A stretch of DNA of 64,000 nucleotides from Gorsachius magnificus (taxonomy: Eukaryota > Chordata > Aves > Pelecaniformes > Ardeidae), in the NCBI GenBank assembly GCA_034008185.1, contig CM067082.1, forward strand, positions 123,381,988-123,445,987, read 5' to 3'. The notes under the pieces are model-generated. The model saw nothing but the letters and a program-made list of their open reading frames with translations, did no database searches and had not been told where the DNA came from. This document shows positions 1-11,800 of this stretch, one piece after another. Numbering within the stretch: position 1 is the stretch's first letter; each line of letters begins with the position of its first letter. Position numbers and translations under genes: made by a program.

Positions 1-3000
1 ACCTTCTCCCTCATTTTTTAGTAAGGGAGTGATTTTGAGTAAGTCACATCCTTCAGGTTTCTTGCTAAACCGAAGCTGAGCTCCCCTACAGTGATGCCAC
101 CCTGGGACCTTCATTATCCACCTGTGGCTGGAAGTGGCCTTGCATGGAGGCAGATGATAAGCTAACATTACAGATATCAGAGGCCACCATCTCAAAAAAC
201 AGGGTAGTGAGTGCACAGACAGCTCCATCAATAGTCATTACAATGAGGGTACCTAACTGATTCTGGGAAATTATATTCAAATATTTAAACCAGACTCTAA
301 CCATCCATAATGACCGTAAAAACCCCTACAAAAAAGCACTACCCACTTGTAATTGCTGATTATATGCTGGGGTTTTCAACTGAGGCTTTTTCCTTATTTG
401 CCTTATTATCACAAAATTGGGCTGAGATAGTTAATATAATGCACACCAAAAAAATCAGGCCTCGCACAGAGCAATCTGTACTTTTCTTCTTCATTTCTAG
501 GTTTATTAGAGATAACACTAAGCAATTTCATGTTAAGGCAGAGTGAGGCATAATTGAATACATTTTCTCTCATGTTGTGTATTGTTTTATATAGCAAAAA
601 TACGAAGAACAGGTTTTCATTGAACAAAAATAAGGATCACTTCATTAACATCTTAAAACCATTGCCAAGCACAGAGGCGTATGTGCACCTGCTCAAATAC
701 TCTTGGGGTTGTTTTTTTTTTTTTCCTCTCCTCATAGCTCAGACACCCACGTAGTTAAGAAATAGCTTGGAAAACAGCTATGCTTGCAAAACATCTTTCC
801 TTCCAGGACAGAGAGCTCTTTACATCATAGCAATGTTTACCCAAACAAAGCCCCCCGTGACACTTCATTAGGACACACAGGGCATGAGCAGTGGTATCCT
901 GCCATCTACCTGCAAGATGAATGAAGACAAGGCTGCGGTCCTGGTGCTGCAGGAACCCACTTTTACTCTTACCTTTACAAACTGGCTGTCCCCTTCAATG
1001 TATCCACAGTGGTTGCCCTTCAAAGGCAGCCTGCAAGAACGGGGAGGAGGTGGGTTTAGGATTTTTATATCTGCTCACTCCCAGTCCTGGCCTAAATGGT
1101 CTCCATGTTCTCTCTGAGAGACACGTGGAGTGGGAGGCTATGATGGACCCCACAGGCTCCCCATGTGCTTTCTTCCCTGGACTGAATGATACCCTCTTAA
1201 TCAACTTCTTAATGACAACAGTTGGGTTCCAAGGTTGAAACTGGAAGCCTGCATGCTCTTTCTGTTGCACAACAGTATCTGCAGGACAGATGTGTTTGGA
1301 TCATATTTTCAGAGAGTGTTCATAAGCTGTTTGCTGGATGGTAGCCCAGTGTGCCTCCAGGTTCAGTTCAAATAAAGGAGAGAAATGGGGTGCTTCAGCA
1401 ATGTCCACAGAAAAAAATGCATGAATGGCCAAATCCTCAGCATGAGAAAAGAGAAGAGAACAAAGGCGTTTGGTCTTAATCAACGTGTTGCCATTGGGAG
1501 CTCTCTGCATCACTGTCTTAATTGTCCCCTATCTACTTTAACCGCAATCAAGTGGCTGGAGAGCAGAAACTTTCAACCCAAACAAGGTCTCTGTGAAGCT
1601 TGGTCCAAGCCTGACACTGAGTGCAGCCCCTGCTCTCTGGGTAGCCCTTTCCGAGAGCCAGCAAAGAGGTTCAGGAAGAAATGAGGGAAGTACAGGTGCC
1701 ATTTCCTTCCAGTCTCTAGTCATGAGCTCATGAGTAGCAGAGGAAAGGAAAGCTCACCCTCACAAGGGCTGCAGTAACTTAGTTTTCCTTCTTTCTGATC
1801 TGAGAAAGGAGGACCTGTGACCAAGAGGAAAGGCTGAGACAAAATAGGCAGTGTGGACCTTCCCTCTTTAGGACACGCACTTTTGCTGGCTTGTATTGAG
1901 TGTCTTTGCTGGACAAAACAACTATTTGAAAGGGATCCTCAAATGCCATAACCAGATGTGCACTGTGTGTGCATCTTCCCGAGCTATCTCAGCTGGTTTC
2001 CAGTCTTTTGTCTACCTATGATTCTTGATCTCTCTCACCTTTAGCTGCATAAACAACCATGCTTTGCCAAACACTGAGCATGATTTCACTTCAGGGAAAT
2101 ATTTATCGTGTGCTTCCTATTGATTCTGTGGAGGAAAAGAAGAGAGTCTATATTATTTTAGTATCCATGCACTGAAAGAGTAACTGAATTCTTCTTACAA
2201 GTATAATTTTAGAAGAACAAGTGTTCTAAAGGCTAGGTGAAACTCTATTGTTTAAATTATTTAAACACTAATGCATTAGCATATTAGTATGTCTGTGTTA
2301 ATAACATATAGAGGAAAAATAGTACATTTGGCAGTAAAATGTTCTAGTAAGGCACTAATAAAAAATAAATTAGCATAATGTAGCCATTCTAATTTAATAA
2401 TCTTCAGCTTTTTATGATATACAGCAGAGTAAGCAAGCCTTGTTTGTTGCTTACACATACACATTTTACACATATATTTGACATCAGTTTGCATACACAG
2501 CTGTGGTCTTTCCTAAGGATTAATACATCAAACAATATTTAAATTATATCTGACTCCCAAAAAAACCCTGCTGGGATATTCAGCAACTAAATGAGTTCAT
2601 TCAGAACTATTAGTGATCATTTTCAAACAGGAGTTACAGAAATAAGGGAATACGCATATTTTGTGTGATTAATCAGGACATTTTATCTGCCAATGCTTCT
2701 TAGAATAGCTAATTGGTTTTCCAGCATCTGTGCATGGTAGATCTTGGTTAGCTGTGCATTAACAAAGGGCAGCTCACTGACCCTGCACAGCCAGACATCA
2801 TTATTTTCAATCAGCCCAGTCAGTTTCTAGGGTAAATTACAAATCCATCGAATATTTCTGTTTGTTGTGCCAGTCAGGGAGCTCATACATTTGACCCAAA
2901 TGGAACCTCGTTTGCTTTCTGGCATTAAGAGATAAAAACTGAATTGAATTTCTTGTTTGTTTGATGGTGTCTTTTAGAAAAATTGCCACCTGCCTTTTTG

Positions 3001-4660
3001 TTTGGAAAAAAGTCTTTTTTTCCGCTTTTTTTTTTTTGGCTTAAAGTGAGAAGAAAATACACCTCTGACAATACCTGTGCGTATTGCCCTACCGCTCAGA
3101 AAGATACCATTAGAAAGGACAAACTTAGCCTTGACTAGCCGACATATTTTAAATAAAGTATTGCTCTAATCATTTCTTTAAAACTTGGTATTGAGTGAAG
3201 GAGGTCAGGAATAGATTCTGGCTTGGGGCAGGCAGGTCTGCCTGCAAAAGCCTCCTTTTTCAGGTACAGTTATGCTGGTATTTTGGCACAAGTAGGTACA
3301 AGTAAGTGGGATTGTTCATGTTTAATCTCGTCCCAGGATCAAATAAGCAGAGGAAATGAAAACATCCTCTTAAATAGTTGAATTCAACAGCAAGCCTCTT
3401 CTTTCCTTCCCTTTTCTCACTTTCCCCTCATTTTCTCTCTCAAAGAATAAGCAGAGAAGAAGTTATGATGAAGGCGGCTATTTGTTAGGAAAGAAATGAC
3501 TGAAACCTTCTTTTTATAATGCTAACCTTGAAATAAAAATAATAGTAATCGTGTGTTAAGAGTCAGCTATTTTTTCCTCAAGCATCCGATATGGTTTTTT
3601 CACCACCTGGTTTAAAGTATTTACAGATTTTCTTGGAGCATATCACGTAACCCTTGGAAAGAAAATGCTATAGTATGAGGAAGATGATGTTGGTCAGCAA
3701 TCAAAAGTCTGGGAACACCCAAGTGAAGGTTTCACTCTGTCAGCTCAGGCACGTGCAAGGCGTTCCCTTCGCTTTCTGCCATTTCACCATCAGTATAATG
3801 CCGGCATTTGGGGTAAGGTGCTAGGCTGATGATTAACGTCTGTGTTCCCAGGAGTCAGGACACCAGCATGCTTGCTATTCACAGACCCCTGGGGAAAGGC
3901 GAATTGGAAATCAGAATTCTGAGTTCTCAGTCAAAGAAGAGACACCAGAGTATTTTGGCTGTTTGCAGGTGCTTCACCAATGAGGTTATGTGCAGCCACA
4001 TGCTGCTGCCATCTCTTCCATTAGCATCCCAGAGGGAGCTACGTAACATATCAGAGAAAGGAAAGAGACATCACCAGTATTGTAACTTACATAGACACCT
4101 AACTCAGCCACTGAGATGTCTGTGCTGCAGGAGCCTTGTCCCGGCCATGCAGTAATCAGCAAAGGCCACGGAGCTCCTACATGGTCCATGGAGAAAGGTA
4201 GACACACCTCGCAGAGAGTCAGGGCCACCTAAGTCACAGGTTTGCCCCTCTCCACTGACTATAGAGAAGTTAGCCTTGAGGTGTCATCTTCCAGCTTCAG
4301 GCAGAATTTAAGAAAACTGGACCATGTGGCTTATTGTGCCAGCTGTTCTAAACACTACTTCCCTCTCCTTCATCCACTTCGTTGAGGTATGTTGAGGATT
4401 AACCAACTCTGAGCAGGAGACAGGGCTTCTTATGCCAGGGCAACCTCTACCAGGGCTTTCTAAATGTTTAAGTTTCTTCAGAGCCTGTCTTCTCAGTGTA
4501 GGCCAGGAGAAGCTACTGCATTAGTGATGGGTATTATTGGCTGTAATATGAATGAATTAAAGCCAAAGGCCAGATCCAACAGATTCACAGGGAGACAAGA
4601 TGGCCCTCTTACTTGGGCCTGGGGTTTATGACAGCTGGTCTTCCCTCCCCATTTCACCAC
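1..4660. other. Anonymous AT-rich DNA, no gene recognised
   Basis: Only short open frames occur here and none resembles a known protein. Poly-T runs lie at 712-724 and 3026-3037. The part around 2690-2950 has few homopolymers and a balanced composition, and could be conserved non-coding DNA, but that cannot be judged from one sequence. The segment near 3770-3840 is faintly like a MIR element but too weak to call. Confidence 0.6.
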
Positions 4661-4664
4661 AAAC

Positions 4665-4840
4665 CTCTGTGCCCTTAAGTGAGATGCTTGATCAAAATCA
4701 AAGGAGTTTAGCTTCCCTGTTTTCAGATTCCCAGTGGTAAAATGAGAGTCATGGCTCTTTTCCACTTCAGAGGGATGTTGCAAGGATATTACATGAAAAT
4801 GTGTGAAGCACTACAAACACAAGTATTTAGGAGAACATCA
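4665..4840 (+). repeat. MIR-like (CORE-SINE) remnant, sense on plus strand
   Basis: The plus strand follows the order of a MIR element's second half. A pyrimidine-rich stretch like the 'cagtttcctcatctgtaaaatg' block sits at about 4712-4745. It is followed by a counterpart of the 'agggttgttgtgaggattaaatga' block at about 4769-4795 and then by an AAGCACT-type block near 4807. Similarity is partial and there are small indels, as expected for a very old copy. The family match is from memory of the consensus. An L2 tail with shared sequence is the main alternative. Confidence 0.5.
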
Positions 4841-5289
4841 GAAGGTATAAATCTGTCCCTGCTCCAAGACTAGCCTGCCCTTTCATCTTTTTGTTGCTGA
4901 TGAGTTGAAGTAGAAATTGTAGCTGACACATATTTCCCTTAAAAAGGTGCTAAAGCCATTTCTTCTAGAATGGTGATTCCTACACAAAGCCCATTTCCAA
5001 GCTCCCAGCTCCAGTTCCAGGTGCAAGTCCTACTTTTGTGATTGAATTTCTTTTGGGCTTGCAAAGATACTTGGTACTCACAAAAGGCTATAGCTCTGCA
5101 AAACCACTCTTACTGGAAACTTTTCCATTCCTACCAGGGAAGGAAGCTTTGTTTAAACGCAAATATTCATTTCCAGTAGTACTGGCAGTTAAAACATTGT
5201 GATATTAACACAACACGATAAAACTAAAAATGTGACATTGTTTTTCAAGGAAAAAGTTAGGCTGAGCAATAAATTTGAATTTTAAAATT

Positions 5290-6447
5290 AGAATCATAGA
5301 ATCATAGAATGTTTTGGGTTGGAAGGGACCCCTAGAGGTCATCTAGTCCAACCCCCCTGCAGTGAGCAGGGACACCACTAACTAGATCAGGTTGCTCAGA
5401 GCCCCATCCAACCTGGCCTTGAATGTTCCCAGGGATGGGGCCTCCACCACCTCTCTGGGCAACCCATTCCAGTGTTTCACCACCCTCGTTGTAAAGAATG
5501 TCCTCCTTATATCCAGTCTAAACCTACCCTGCTTCAGTTTAAAACCATTACTCCTTGTCCTGTCACAGCTGGCCCTACTACTAAAAAGATTTTCCCCATC
5601 TTTCCTATAGGCCCCCTTTAGATACTGAAAGGCCGTAATCAGGTCTCCCCGCAGCCTTCTCTTCTCCAGACTGAACAAGCCCAACTCCCTCAGCCTCTCC
5701 TCATAGGAGAGGTGCTCCAGCCCTCGGATCATTTTTGTAGCCCTCCTCTGGACCCGCTCCAACAGGTCCATGTCCTTCTTGTGCTGAGGGCTCCAGAGCT
5801 GGACGCAGTACTCCAGGTGAGGTCTCACCAGAGCAGAGTAGAGGGGCAGAATCACCTCCCTTGACCTGCTGGCCACGCTTCTCCTGATGCAGCCCAGGGT
5901 ACGGTTGGCCTTCTGGGCTGCCATCGCACATTGCCGGCTCATGTCCAGCTTTTCATCCACCAGCACGCCCAAGTCCCTCTCGGCAGGGCTGCTCTCGATC
6001 CTTTCTTCCCCCAGCCTGTACTGATACTGGGGGTTACCCCGACCCAGGTGCAGGACCTTGCACTTGGCCTTGTTGAACCTCATGAGGTTCACACAGGCCC
6101 ACCTCTCCAGCCTGTCCAGGTCTCTCTGGATGACATCCCGTCCTTCTGGTGTGTCAACCGCACCACTCAGTTTGGTGTCGTCCGCAAACTTGCTGAGGGT
6201 GCATTCGATCTCGCTGTCTAAGTCATTGATGAAAATGTTAAACAGCACTGGTCCCAGTACGGACCCCTGAGGGACACCACTCCTCACCGGTCTCCATCCG
6301 GACATCGAGCCATTGACCACTACCCTCTGGATGCGGCCATCCAGCCAGTTGCTTATCCACCGAACAGTCCACCCATCAAATCCATAGCTCTCCAATTTAG
6401 AGAGAAGGATGTTGTGGGGGACCGTGTCAAAGGCTTTGCAGAAGCCT
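5290..6447 (-). mobile_element. CR1 LINE copy 1, 5'-truncated, 3' tail at 5290
   Basis: This non-LTR retrotransposon fragment reads on the minus strand. Its 3' end is at about 5290, where the plus strand shows the reverse complement of the ATTCTATG octamer tail characteristic of avian CR1, followed by the conserved 3' UTR (about 5310-5380). Homology to the plus-strand copy at 7668-8826 stops abruptly near 6447, which marks the 5' truncation. Full-length CR1 is about 4.5 kb, so roughly three quarters is missing. Truncation during target-primed reverse transcription is typical of CR1. The 3' UTR and C-terminal coding sequence are nearly identical to copy 3, with roughly 5 to 10 percent difference in the most diverged 60-bp block I compared. 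The copy is therefore comparatively young. Confidence 0.95.
5382..6395 (-). CDS. CR1 reverse transcriptase, C-terminal part (open fragment)
   Basis: This is the C-terminal 337 residues of the CR1 ORF2 protein, the endonuclease/reverse transcriptase that copies CR1 RNA into a nicked genomic target. Visible motifs in order: VPQGSVLGP at residues 41-49; the catalytic palm box FADD at 70-73 (plus-strand 6177-6188), whose two aspartates bind metal; a KCKVLHLG block at 111-118; and a basic thumb/C-terminal region to residue 337. The endonuclease domain, the RT fingers and the first catalytic aspartate region are absent because the element is 5'-truncated. The frame stays open up to the truncation point (6447), so the listed ATG is simply the first methionine and not a true start. 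No internal stop or frameshift is present. The fragment cannot be active alone. Confidence 0.9.
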   Translation of the reverse strand: MESYGFDGWTVRWISNWLDGRIQRVVVNGSMSGWRPVRSGVPQGSVLGPVLFNIFINDLDSEIECTLSKFADDTKLSGAVDTPEGRDVIQRDLDRLERWACVNLMRFNKAKCKVLHLGRGNPQYQYRLGEERIESSPAERDLGVLVDEKLDMSRQCAMAAQKANRTLGCIRRSVASRSREVILPLYSALVRPHLEYCVQLWSPQHKKDMDLLERVQRRATKMIRGLEHLSYEERLRELGLFSLEKRRLRGDLITAFQYLKGAYRKDGENLFSSRASCDRTRSNGFKLKQGRFRLDIRRTFFTTRVVKHWNGLPREVVEAPSLGTFKARLDGALSNLI

Positions 6448-6961
6448 TTTCTAGAAGCTTCTTTCTATGATTAGAATCATAGAATCTTTTAGATTGGAAA
6501 AGACCTTTAAGATCATCAAGTCCAACCATTAACCTAATACGCCATCCCACCATATCCCTAAACACCTCGTCTACCCATCTTTTAAATACCTCCAGGGATG
6601 GGGACCCAACCACTTCCCTGGGCAGCCCATTCCAATGCTTAACAACCCTTTCAGTGAATACATTTTTCATTATGTCCAACCTAAACCTGCCCTGGAGCAA
6701 CTTGAGGCCATTTCCCCTCGTCCTATCGCCCATTACCTGGGAGAAGAGACCAACCCCCACCTCACTACAACCTCTAGCGTAGTTGTAGAGGGCAATAAGG
6801 TCTCCCCTCAGCCTCCTTTTCTCCAGGCTAAATAGCCCCAGTTCCCTCAACCACTCCTCATGAGACTTGTGCTCCAGACCCTTCAGCAGCTTCTTTGCTC
6901 TCCTCTGGACATGTTCCAGCAATGCAACGTCTGGGCCATCCTCCATCAGAATTACCTCCAT
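6353..6961 (-). pseudogene. CR1 ORF2 C-terminal fragment (copy 2) read through into copy 1
   Basis: The first ~135 codons of this frame encode the CR1 ORF2 C-terminus: [16 protein letters not shown] near residue 82 and [13 protein letters not shown] near 107, ending around [16 protein letters not shown]. The normal stop has been lost, so the frame passes through the 3' UTR, the octamer tail and the 24-bp spacer into copy 1 DNA. It has no catalytic palm. It is a relic, not a gene. Confidence 0.8.
6448..6471. other. Junction spacer between two CR1 copies, with palindromes
   Basis: About 24 bp separate the 5' truncation of copy 1 from the 3' tail of copy 2. It contains the 10-bp palindrome AGAAGCTTCT (6453-6462). 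It also contains the left half of a larger palindrome, TTCTATGATT-AG-AATCATAGAA (6463-6484), whose right half is the CR1 tail octamer of copy 2. Confidence 0.7.
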
Positions 6962-6968
6962 CAGAATC
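6472..6968 (-). mobile_element. CR1 LINE copy 2, older 3' fragment
   Basis: This is a second minus-strand CR1 3' end. The octamer tail lies at about 6475-6486. A 3' UTR of a different CR1 subfamily from copies 1 and 3 follows (ATCATCAAGTCCAACC-type rather than the CCCTAGAGG-type). Coding sequence for the ORF2 C-terminus then runs to about 6960. The minus-strand frame 6353-6961 shows [26 protein letters not shown] and WNGLPREVV, the usual thumb/C-terminal signatures. It then runs on through the 3' UTR into copy 1, so that frame is not one protein. A short direct duplication of CTCCATCAGAA occurs at the 5' edge (about 6942-6967). I infer that copy 1 landed just 3' of this copy. Confidence 0.9.
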
Positions 6969-7036
6969 TAAGTCTTATTAGCAAGAGATTAATCCACTTC
7001 ATAAATATATAATTTTAACCCTTTCCTCTCCTTTTA
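6969..7036. other. Short unique spacer between copy 2 and copy 3
   Basis: These 68 AT-rich bases show no CR1 similarity. They lie between the 5' ends of two head-to-head CR1 copies and would form part of the loop if the outer copies paired. Confidence 0.6.
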
Positions 7037-8721
7037 TGGTTAAAGAAAGCGTACCCCCACTGATGAGCGAGACTGGCAAGCTGGTAATAGCAGATGAGGA
7101 GAAGGCTGAGGTACTCAACAACTTTTTTGCCTCAGTCTTCACTGGGAACCTCTCTCCTCACCCCACCCGAGTTGATGGATGGCATGAGGGAGACAGGGAG
7201 GGCAAAACCCTTCCTGCTGTAGGAGAAGATCAGGTTCGTGACCACCTGAGGAACCTGAACGCACATAAGTCCATGGGACCTGATGAGATGCATCCCAGAG
7301 TCCTGAGGGAATTGGCCGATGTAGTCGCCAAGCCACTCTCCATGATATTTGAAAAGTCATGGCAGTCAGGTGAAGTCCCTGGTGACTGGAAGAAGGGAAA
7401 CATTGTGCCCATTTTCAAAAAGGGTCGAAAGGAAGACCCTGGGAACTACCGACCTGTCAGCCTCACCTCTGTGCCTGGGAAGATCATGGAACAAGATCCT
7501 CCTAGAAGCTATGCTAAGGCACATGGAGGCCAGGGAGATAATTTGAGATAGCCAGCATGGCTTCACCAAGGGCAAGTCCTGCCTGACGAACCGTAGTGGC
7601 TTTCTATGATGGTGTGACAGCATCAGTGGACAAGGGAAAACCAATGGATGTCATCTATCTGGACTTCTGCAAAGCCTTTGACACAGTCCCCCACAACATC
7701 CTTCTCTCTAAATTGGAGGGCTATGGATTTGACGGGTGGACTGTTCGGTGGATAAGGAACTGGCTGGATGGCCGCATCCAGAGGGTAGTGGTCAATGGCT
7801 CGATGTCCAGATGGAGACCGGTGAGAGTGGTGTCCCTCAGGGGTCCGTACTGGGACCCGTGCTGTTTAATATATTCATCAATGACTTAGACAGCGAGATT
7901 GAGTGCACCCTCAGCAAGTTTGCGGATGACACCAAACTGAGTGGTGCGGTTGACACACCAGAAGGACGGGATGTCATCCAGAGAGACCTGGACAGGCTGG
8001 AGAGGTGGGCCTGTGCGAACCTCATGAGGTTCAACAAGGCCAAGTGCAAGGTCCTGCACCTGGGTCGGGGTAACCCCCAGTATCAGTACAGGCTGGGGGA
8101 AGAAAGGATCGAGAGCAGCCCTGCCGAGAGGGACTTGGGCATGCTGGTGGATGAAAAGCTGGACATGAGCCGGCAATGTGCGATGGCAGCCCAGAAGGCC
8201 AACCGTACCCTGGGCTGCATCAGGAGAAGCGTGGCCAGCAGGTCAAAGGGAGGTGATTCTGCCCCTCTACTCTGCTCTGGTGGAACCTCACCTGAGTATT
8301 GTGTCCAACTCTGGAGCCCTCAGCACAAGAAGGACATGGAACTGTTGGAGCGGGTCCAGAGGAGGGCTACTAAAATGATCCGAGGGCTGGAGCACCTCTC
8401 TATGAGGACAGGCTGAGGGAGTTGGGCTTGTTCAGCCTGGAGAAGAGAAGGCTGCGGGGAGACCTGATTACGGCCTTTCAGTATCTAAAGGGGGCCTATA
8501 GGAAGGATGGGGAAAATCTTTTTAGTAGGGCCAGCTGTGACAGGACAAGGGGTAATGGTTTTAAACTAAACCAGGGTAGGTTTAGACTGGATATAAGGAA
8601 GAAATTCTTTACAATGAGGGTGGTAAAACACTGGAACAGGTTGCCCAGAGAGGTGGTGGAGGCCCCATCCCTGGGAACATTCAAGGCCAGGTTGGATGGG
8701 GCTCTGAGCAACCTGATCTAG
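7037..8721 (+). pseudogene. CR1 reverse transcriptase pseudogene, frameshifted
   Basis: The product would be the RT domain of CR1 ORF2, spread over several frames. Recognisable blocks: [16 protein letters not shown] (7096-7145), [12 protein letters not shown] with the following fingers, [10 protein letters not shown] and NYRPVSLTS (7396-7470), [15 protein letters not shown] (7650-7695, first catalytic aspartate region), [13 protein letters not shown] (7919-7930) and the C-terminal [13 protein letters not shown]. Comparison with copy 1 places a one-base loss near 7825, a one-base gain near 8245, a one-base loss near 8294 and another loss near 8398. A further shift lies near 7491, and indels with a stop occur around 7550-7595. 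It is clearly non-functional. Confidence 0.9.
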
Positions 8722-8826
8722 TTAGTGGTGTCCCTGCTCACTGCAGGGGGGTTGGACTAGATGACCTCTAGGGGTCCCTTCCAACCCAAAACATTCTATG
8801 ATTCTATGATTCTATGATCTATGATT
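7037..8826 (+). mobile_element. CR1 LINE copy 3, 5'-truncated, with octamer tail
   Basis: This plus-strand CR1 begins within the ORF2 region just upstream of the RT fingers and runs to a 3' tail of three ATTCTATG-type octamers plus a partial unit (8792-8826). It is about 630 bp longer at the 5' side than copy 1. From about 7668 to its end it is nearly collinear with copy 1 in inverted orientation; the 3' UTR blocks I compared are identical. Internal single-base indels show it is no longer coding. The near identity to copy 1 indicates the same subfamily and insertions close in age. Confidence 0.95.
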
Positions 8827-11800
8827 TTATCAATATTTAAAGCTGTCCTTACATCTGAATTCATTTTTTTCAGTCCAAACGTGTTCGCCCCCAACACTTG
8901 TAGGACTTAGCTCTTGCGTAGGGTCTTACTCATCTTTGCCAGGGCCGTGCTTCCCTCCAGTGATGGAGAAGGTGGCCCACTGTTCATCCTGTTGTATATT
9001 CACATTGAGTGAAATCCAACTGCTTTTATGACCTATTTTTAAACCATTCAGAGTTATTTACTGGTGGGTTTATAATATTGTGAGTAACAGGGCATATATT
9101 TTGAAAGAAGATGAAGAATAAACAGGCTTGTTAGTGTATAATTATTGTATATGAGTTTCTGGTTAGTTGTTTCTATTTCACAGGCAAATAGGATGCACTT
9201 GAAAGCTTCAGCATCAATTCAGCTCCACTATTGGTACAGCAGAAGAATATTTTCAAGGAGGGGTAGGAATGTCAAGTCCGCTAATGAATTTACAGTACAA
9301 TATAATGGAAGAGGAAAACACTGTTTATGGATTGCTTTCTCCAACATTTTTATACTGCAGAATAACACTTTAAAAGCACATTGACAAAACGTTTCTTTTC
9401 CCACTGAACAGTCTTTATTTTTAGATTGGATGCTTATTCTATATGTACATCTAGATTGATCTAGCAAAACTAGACAGCAAATTACATTGAGAAAGTGGCA
9501 AAAGCAAGGGTACACTCAAGAAAGCAAAACAGAGTCTCATCCTCAAAAACCATCCCAAGCCCAGGGATGTGCCCTGCCATCACGCTGTGCTTCTTAACGC
9601 ACAGCACCTGCTCTTGATCCAGGTTCCTACACCAACGGTAAGTTACTGAAGCAGCAGCAAGTACAAAAACCAGGGTGTGGGTGTACTCAGAAGAGACTTG
9701 AGGATAAGCAAGCCCCTTGTCAAGAATGAGAGAAAGCATCAGCCAGGTATCTCCGTGCTCTACACAGCAAGCTCCTGCATCCACCCCCTCAATCAGCGAG
9801 CCATCACTACAGCTCCAGCACAGATATGAGAGTCCGGCCCCACAAAGACACCCAGAATCCAGAACGAGTTTGTCCTTGCAGAGAGCTGATGCAAAAAGTT
9901 GCTGGTCTTTCAATGCACAGCCTACATAATCCTGCCTAAACTCAAGATTTGGACAAACGCTTGGTAAGCCAGCCATCTAGGTTTTGAACATGAAAGTGTT
10001 CTGGAGAAACAGGGCAAAGAAATTTAATCTTTTGAAGTCCTCATCACATTGGATTAATTTAGCAGGCCACGCTTCTGTTCTGTTTGCATTATCACAAAGT
10101 GTTTGACTTTGACATTAGAGTGAAATAGGTGGATATTAACAAAAGGGTACAGATAAGGAGCTAGAGAGACAGATACTGGGATCAGATTGTTAATGCTTTT
10201 ACACTCACACTTTATACACATGTCTATATATAAAAAAATTGCTTTTGCAAACATCAGAATGTTCATTACACTATTCAGAAATGGAGGTTTCCTGTGACAA
10301 TCTGCTGAAAACTGCCTCTGCAATGATAACAGGAAATCAGTCACTTATTTTGCTGGATTGCTCATAAAAGTGACAGGCAGGCTTCGACTGAATCTGAGAA
10401 GCCTGCACCTGGTCAGAAAACTGTGAGATCTGACAACAGTCTCTCTGTTGCTAATAATTATGCACCAGTTTAATCACCAACCTCATGCTTAGCAAAATGA
10501 AAGCATAAAACTGGGTAAATGATGAAGCTATAGGTATTTAAATCATACAGCACTTTTTGTTCAATTGGCACGGTGATGAGTAGCTCGTTTTTTTTTAAAT
10601 TCTAGATGACGTTGACAGTATTTAAAACTGAGGTTAGAAATTACAGCAGAAGAATCTGACTTGTGACACATGTCATGGAATATGTCATTTTGCTCCCAAC
10701 CAAATATAGATTGTTGATCACTTAAATCAATAGCTCAAAACACCTGCAATGCAAATAAGATTAAAACTCTACTTGTCCTTCCCTATGCACAATGGTCACT
10801 TCTTTGACTCCTATTTTGCATTCAGATTAGTAGAGCTGAGAAACACAGAGCACGGCTGCAAGTTTGATTACATCATTAGTGAAGTTGTCCTGGATCAATT
10901 TAAATCTATTACTCTTCAGAAGGAATTGAGAAAGATCTCCGTGGGACGATAAAAGGTATTTCCAGACACAAATCTCATCTATTGTCAGATATGTGTGTGG
11001 TTTGGTTTTGGGTTTCTATTTTTGTTTTCCCCTAGAAGGAAGATGCACTATTATGTCCTTTAAAATTTTATGCTCTTTTAACCATATTACTCCACCACAG
11101 CAAACTGGCTTCACTAGCATCATGCCTCACGTTTGACTGGTGTTTGGCACTGGCAAGTAGTCATAGAAGTGAAAATTTCCATTAAATACACTGTAAAAGA
11201 AAGTTAAAGGGAAAAAAAATAGAAGAACACGAGGCTTATTTAGGAGCCTGATAAGGACACTGATTTAACTTCAATCTCCATGTTGAACCGATACCAGCAA
11301 GTGTCCAAGCACCACTTGTCAGTGGCTGATGGAGACACCAGATTGCTTTGGTGCACGGTACTTAACGCCCTGTGAACTCCTCGTGCAATTCCTTTCACTG
11401 TAAAATGCAGAGCTCTGCTAATACAGGCTGGCCTGTGCTTGAACTGCACCCTTCCTTTGACTGCCAGGTACATGGCGTTTCCTGAATCTGGTGGGGTGTT
11501 CTGCATTTTGCTCTCCTGGTCCTTGAAGGGCCAGGTGAACCTCAGTCCAGCAGCTCCCAGGATGGAAAGGGATGAGGAAGGGAAGGTGGGAGACCTCCCA
11601 TGACATTCACTTCTCCTGGAAAGGATCAGGGGGTAGCTGAGCCAGGCTCTTCCTCCACCAGGCAAGGGAGAAAAAAGGAGTAGCAGGCCATGTCTGCTGG
11701 TGGAATGGATTGCCTCCAGCAACAGTTCCACCTCTCCCACCCCAGCACACACACACAACTTCCAACAGCAGCAGCAAGCCAGGCTCTGCTCTGGGCTGTG

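Noticed and set aside
3770..3840. Possible MIR fragment (TTTCACCATCAGTATAATG)
   Set aside because: Only one block resembles the consensus and the neighbouring blocks do not follow.
9482..9976. 164-codon minus-strand open frame
   Set aside because: No recognisable domain, no flanking splice or promoter logic, and cysteine-rich composition typical of antisense chance frames. Such lengths are expected in 64 kb.
11240..11758. 172-codon minus-strand open frame
   Set aside because: No family signature. It lies in a locally GC-richer stretch where overlapping frames are also open, which suggests low stop density rather than coding.
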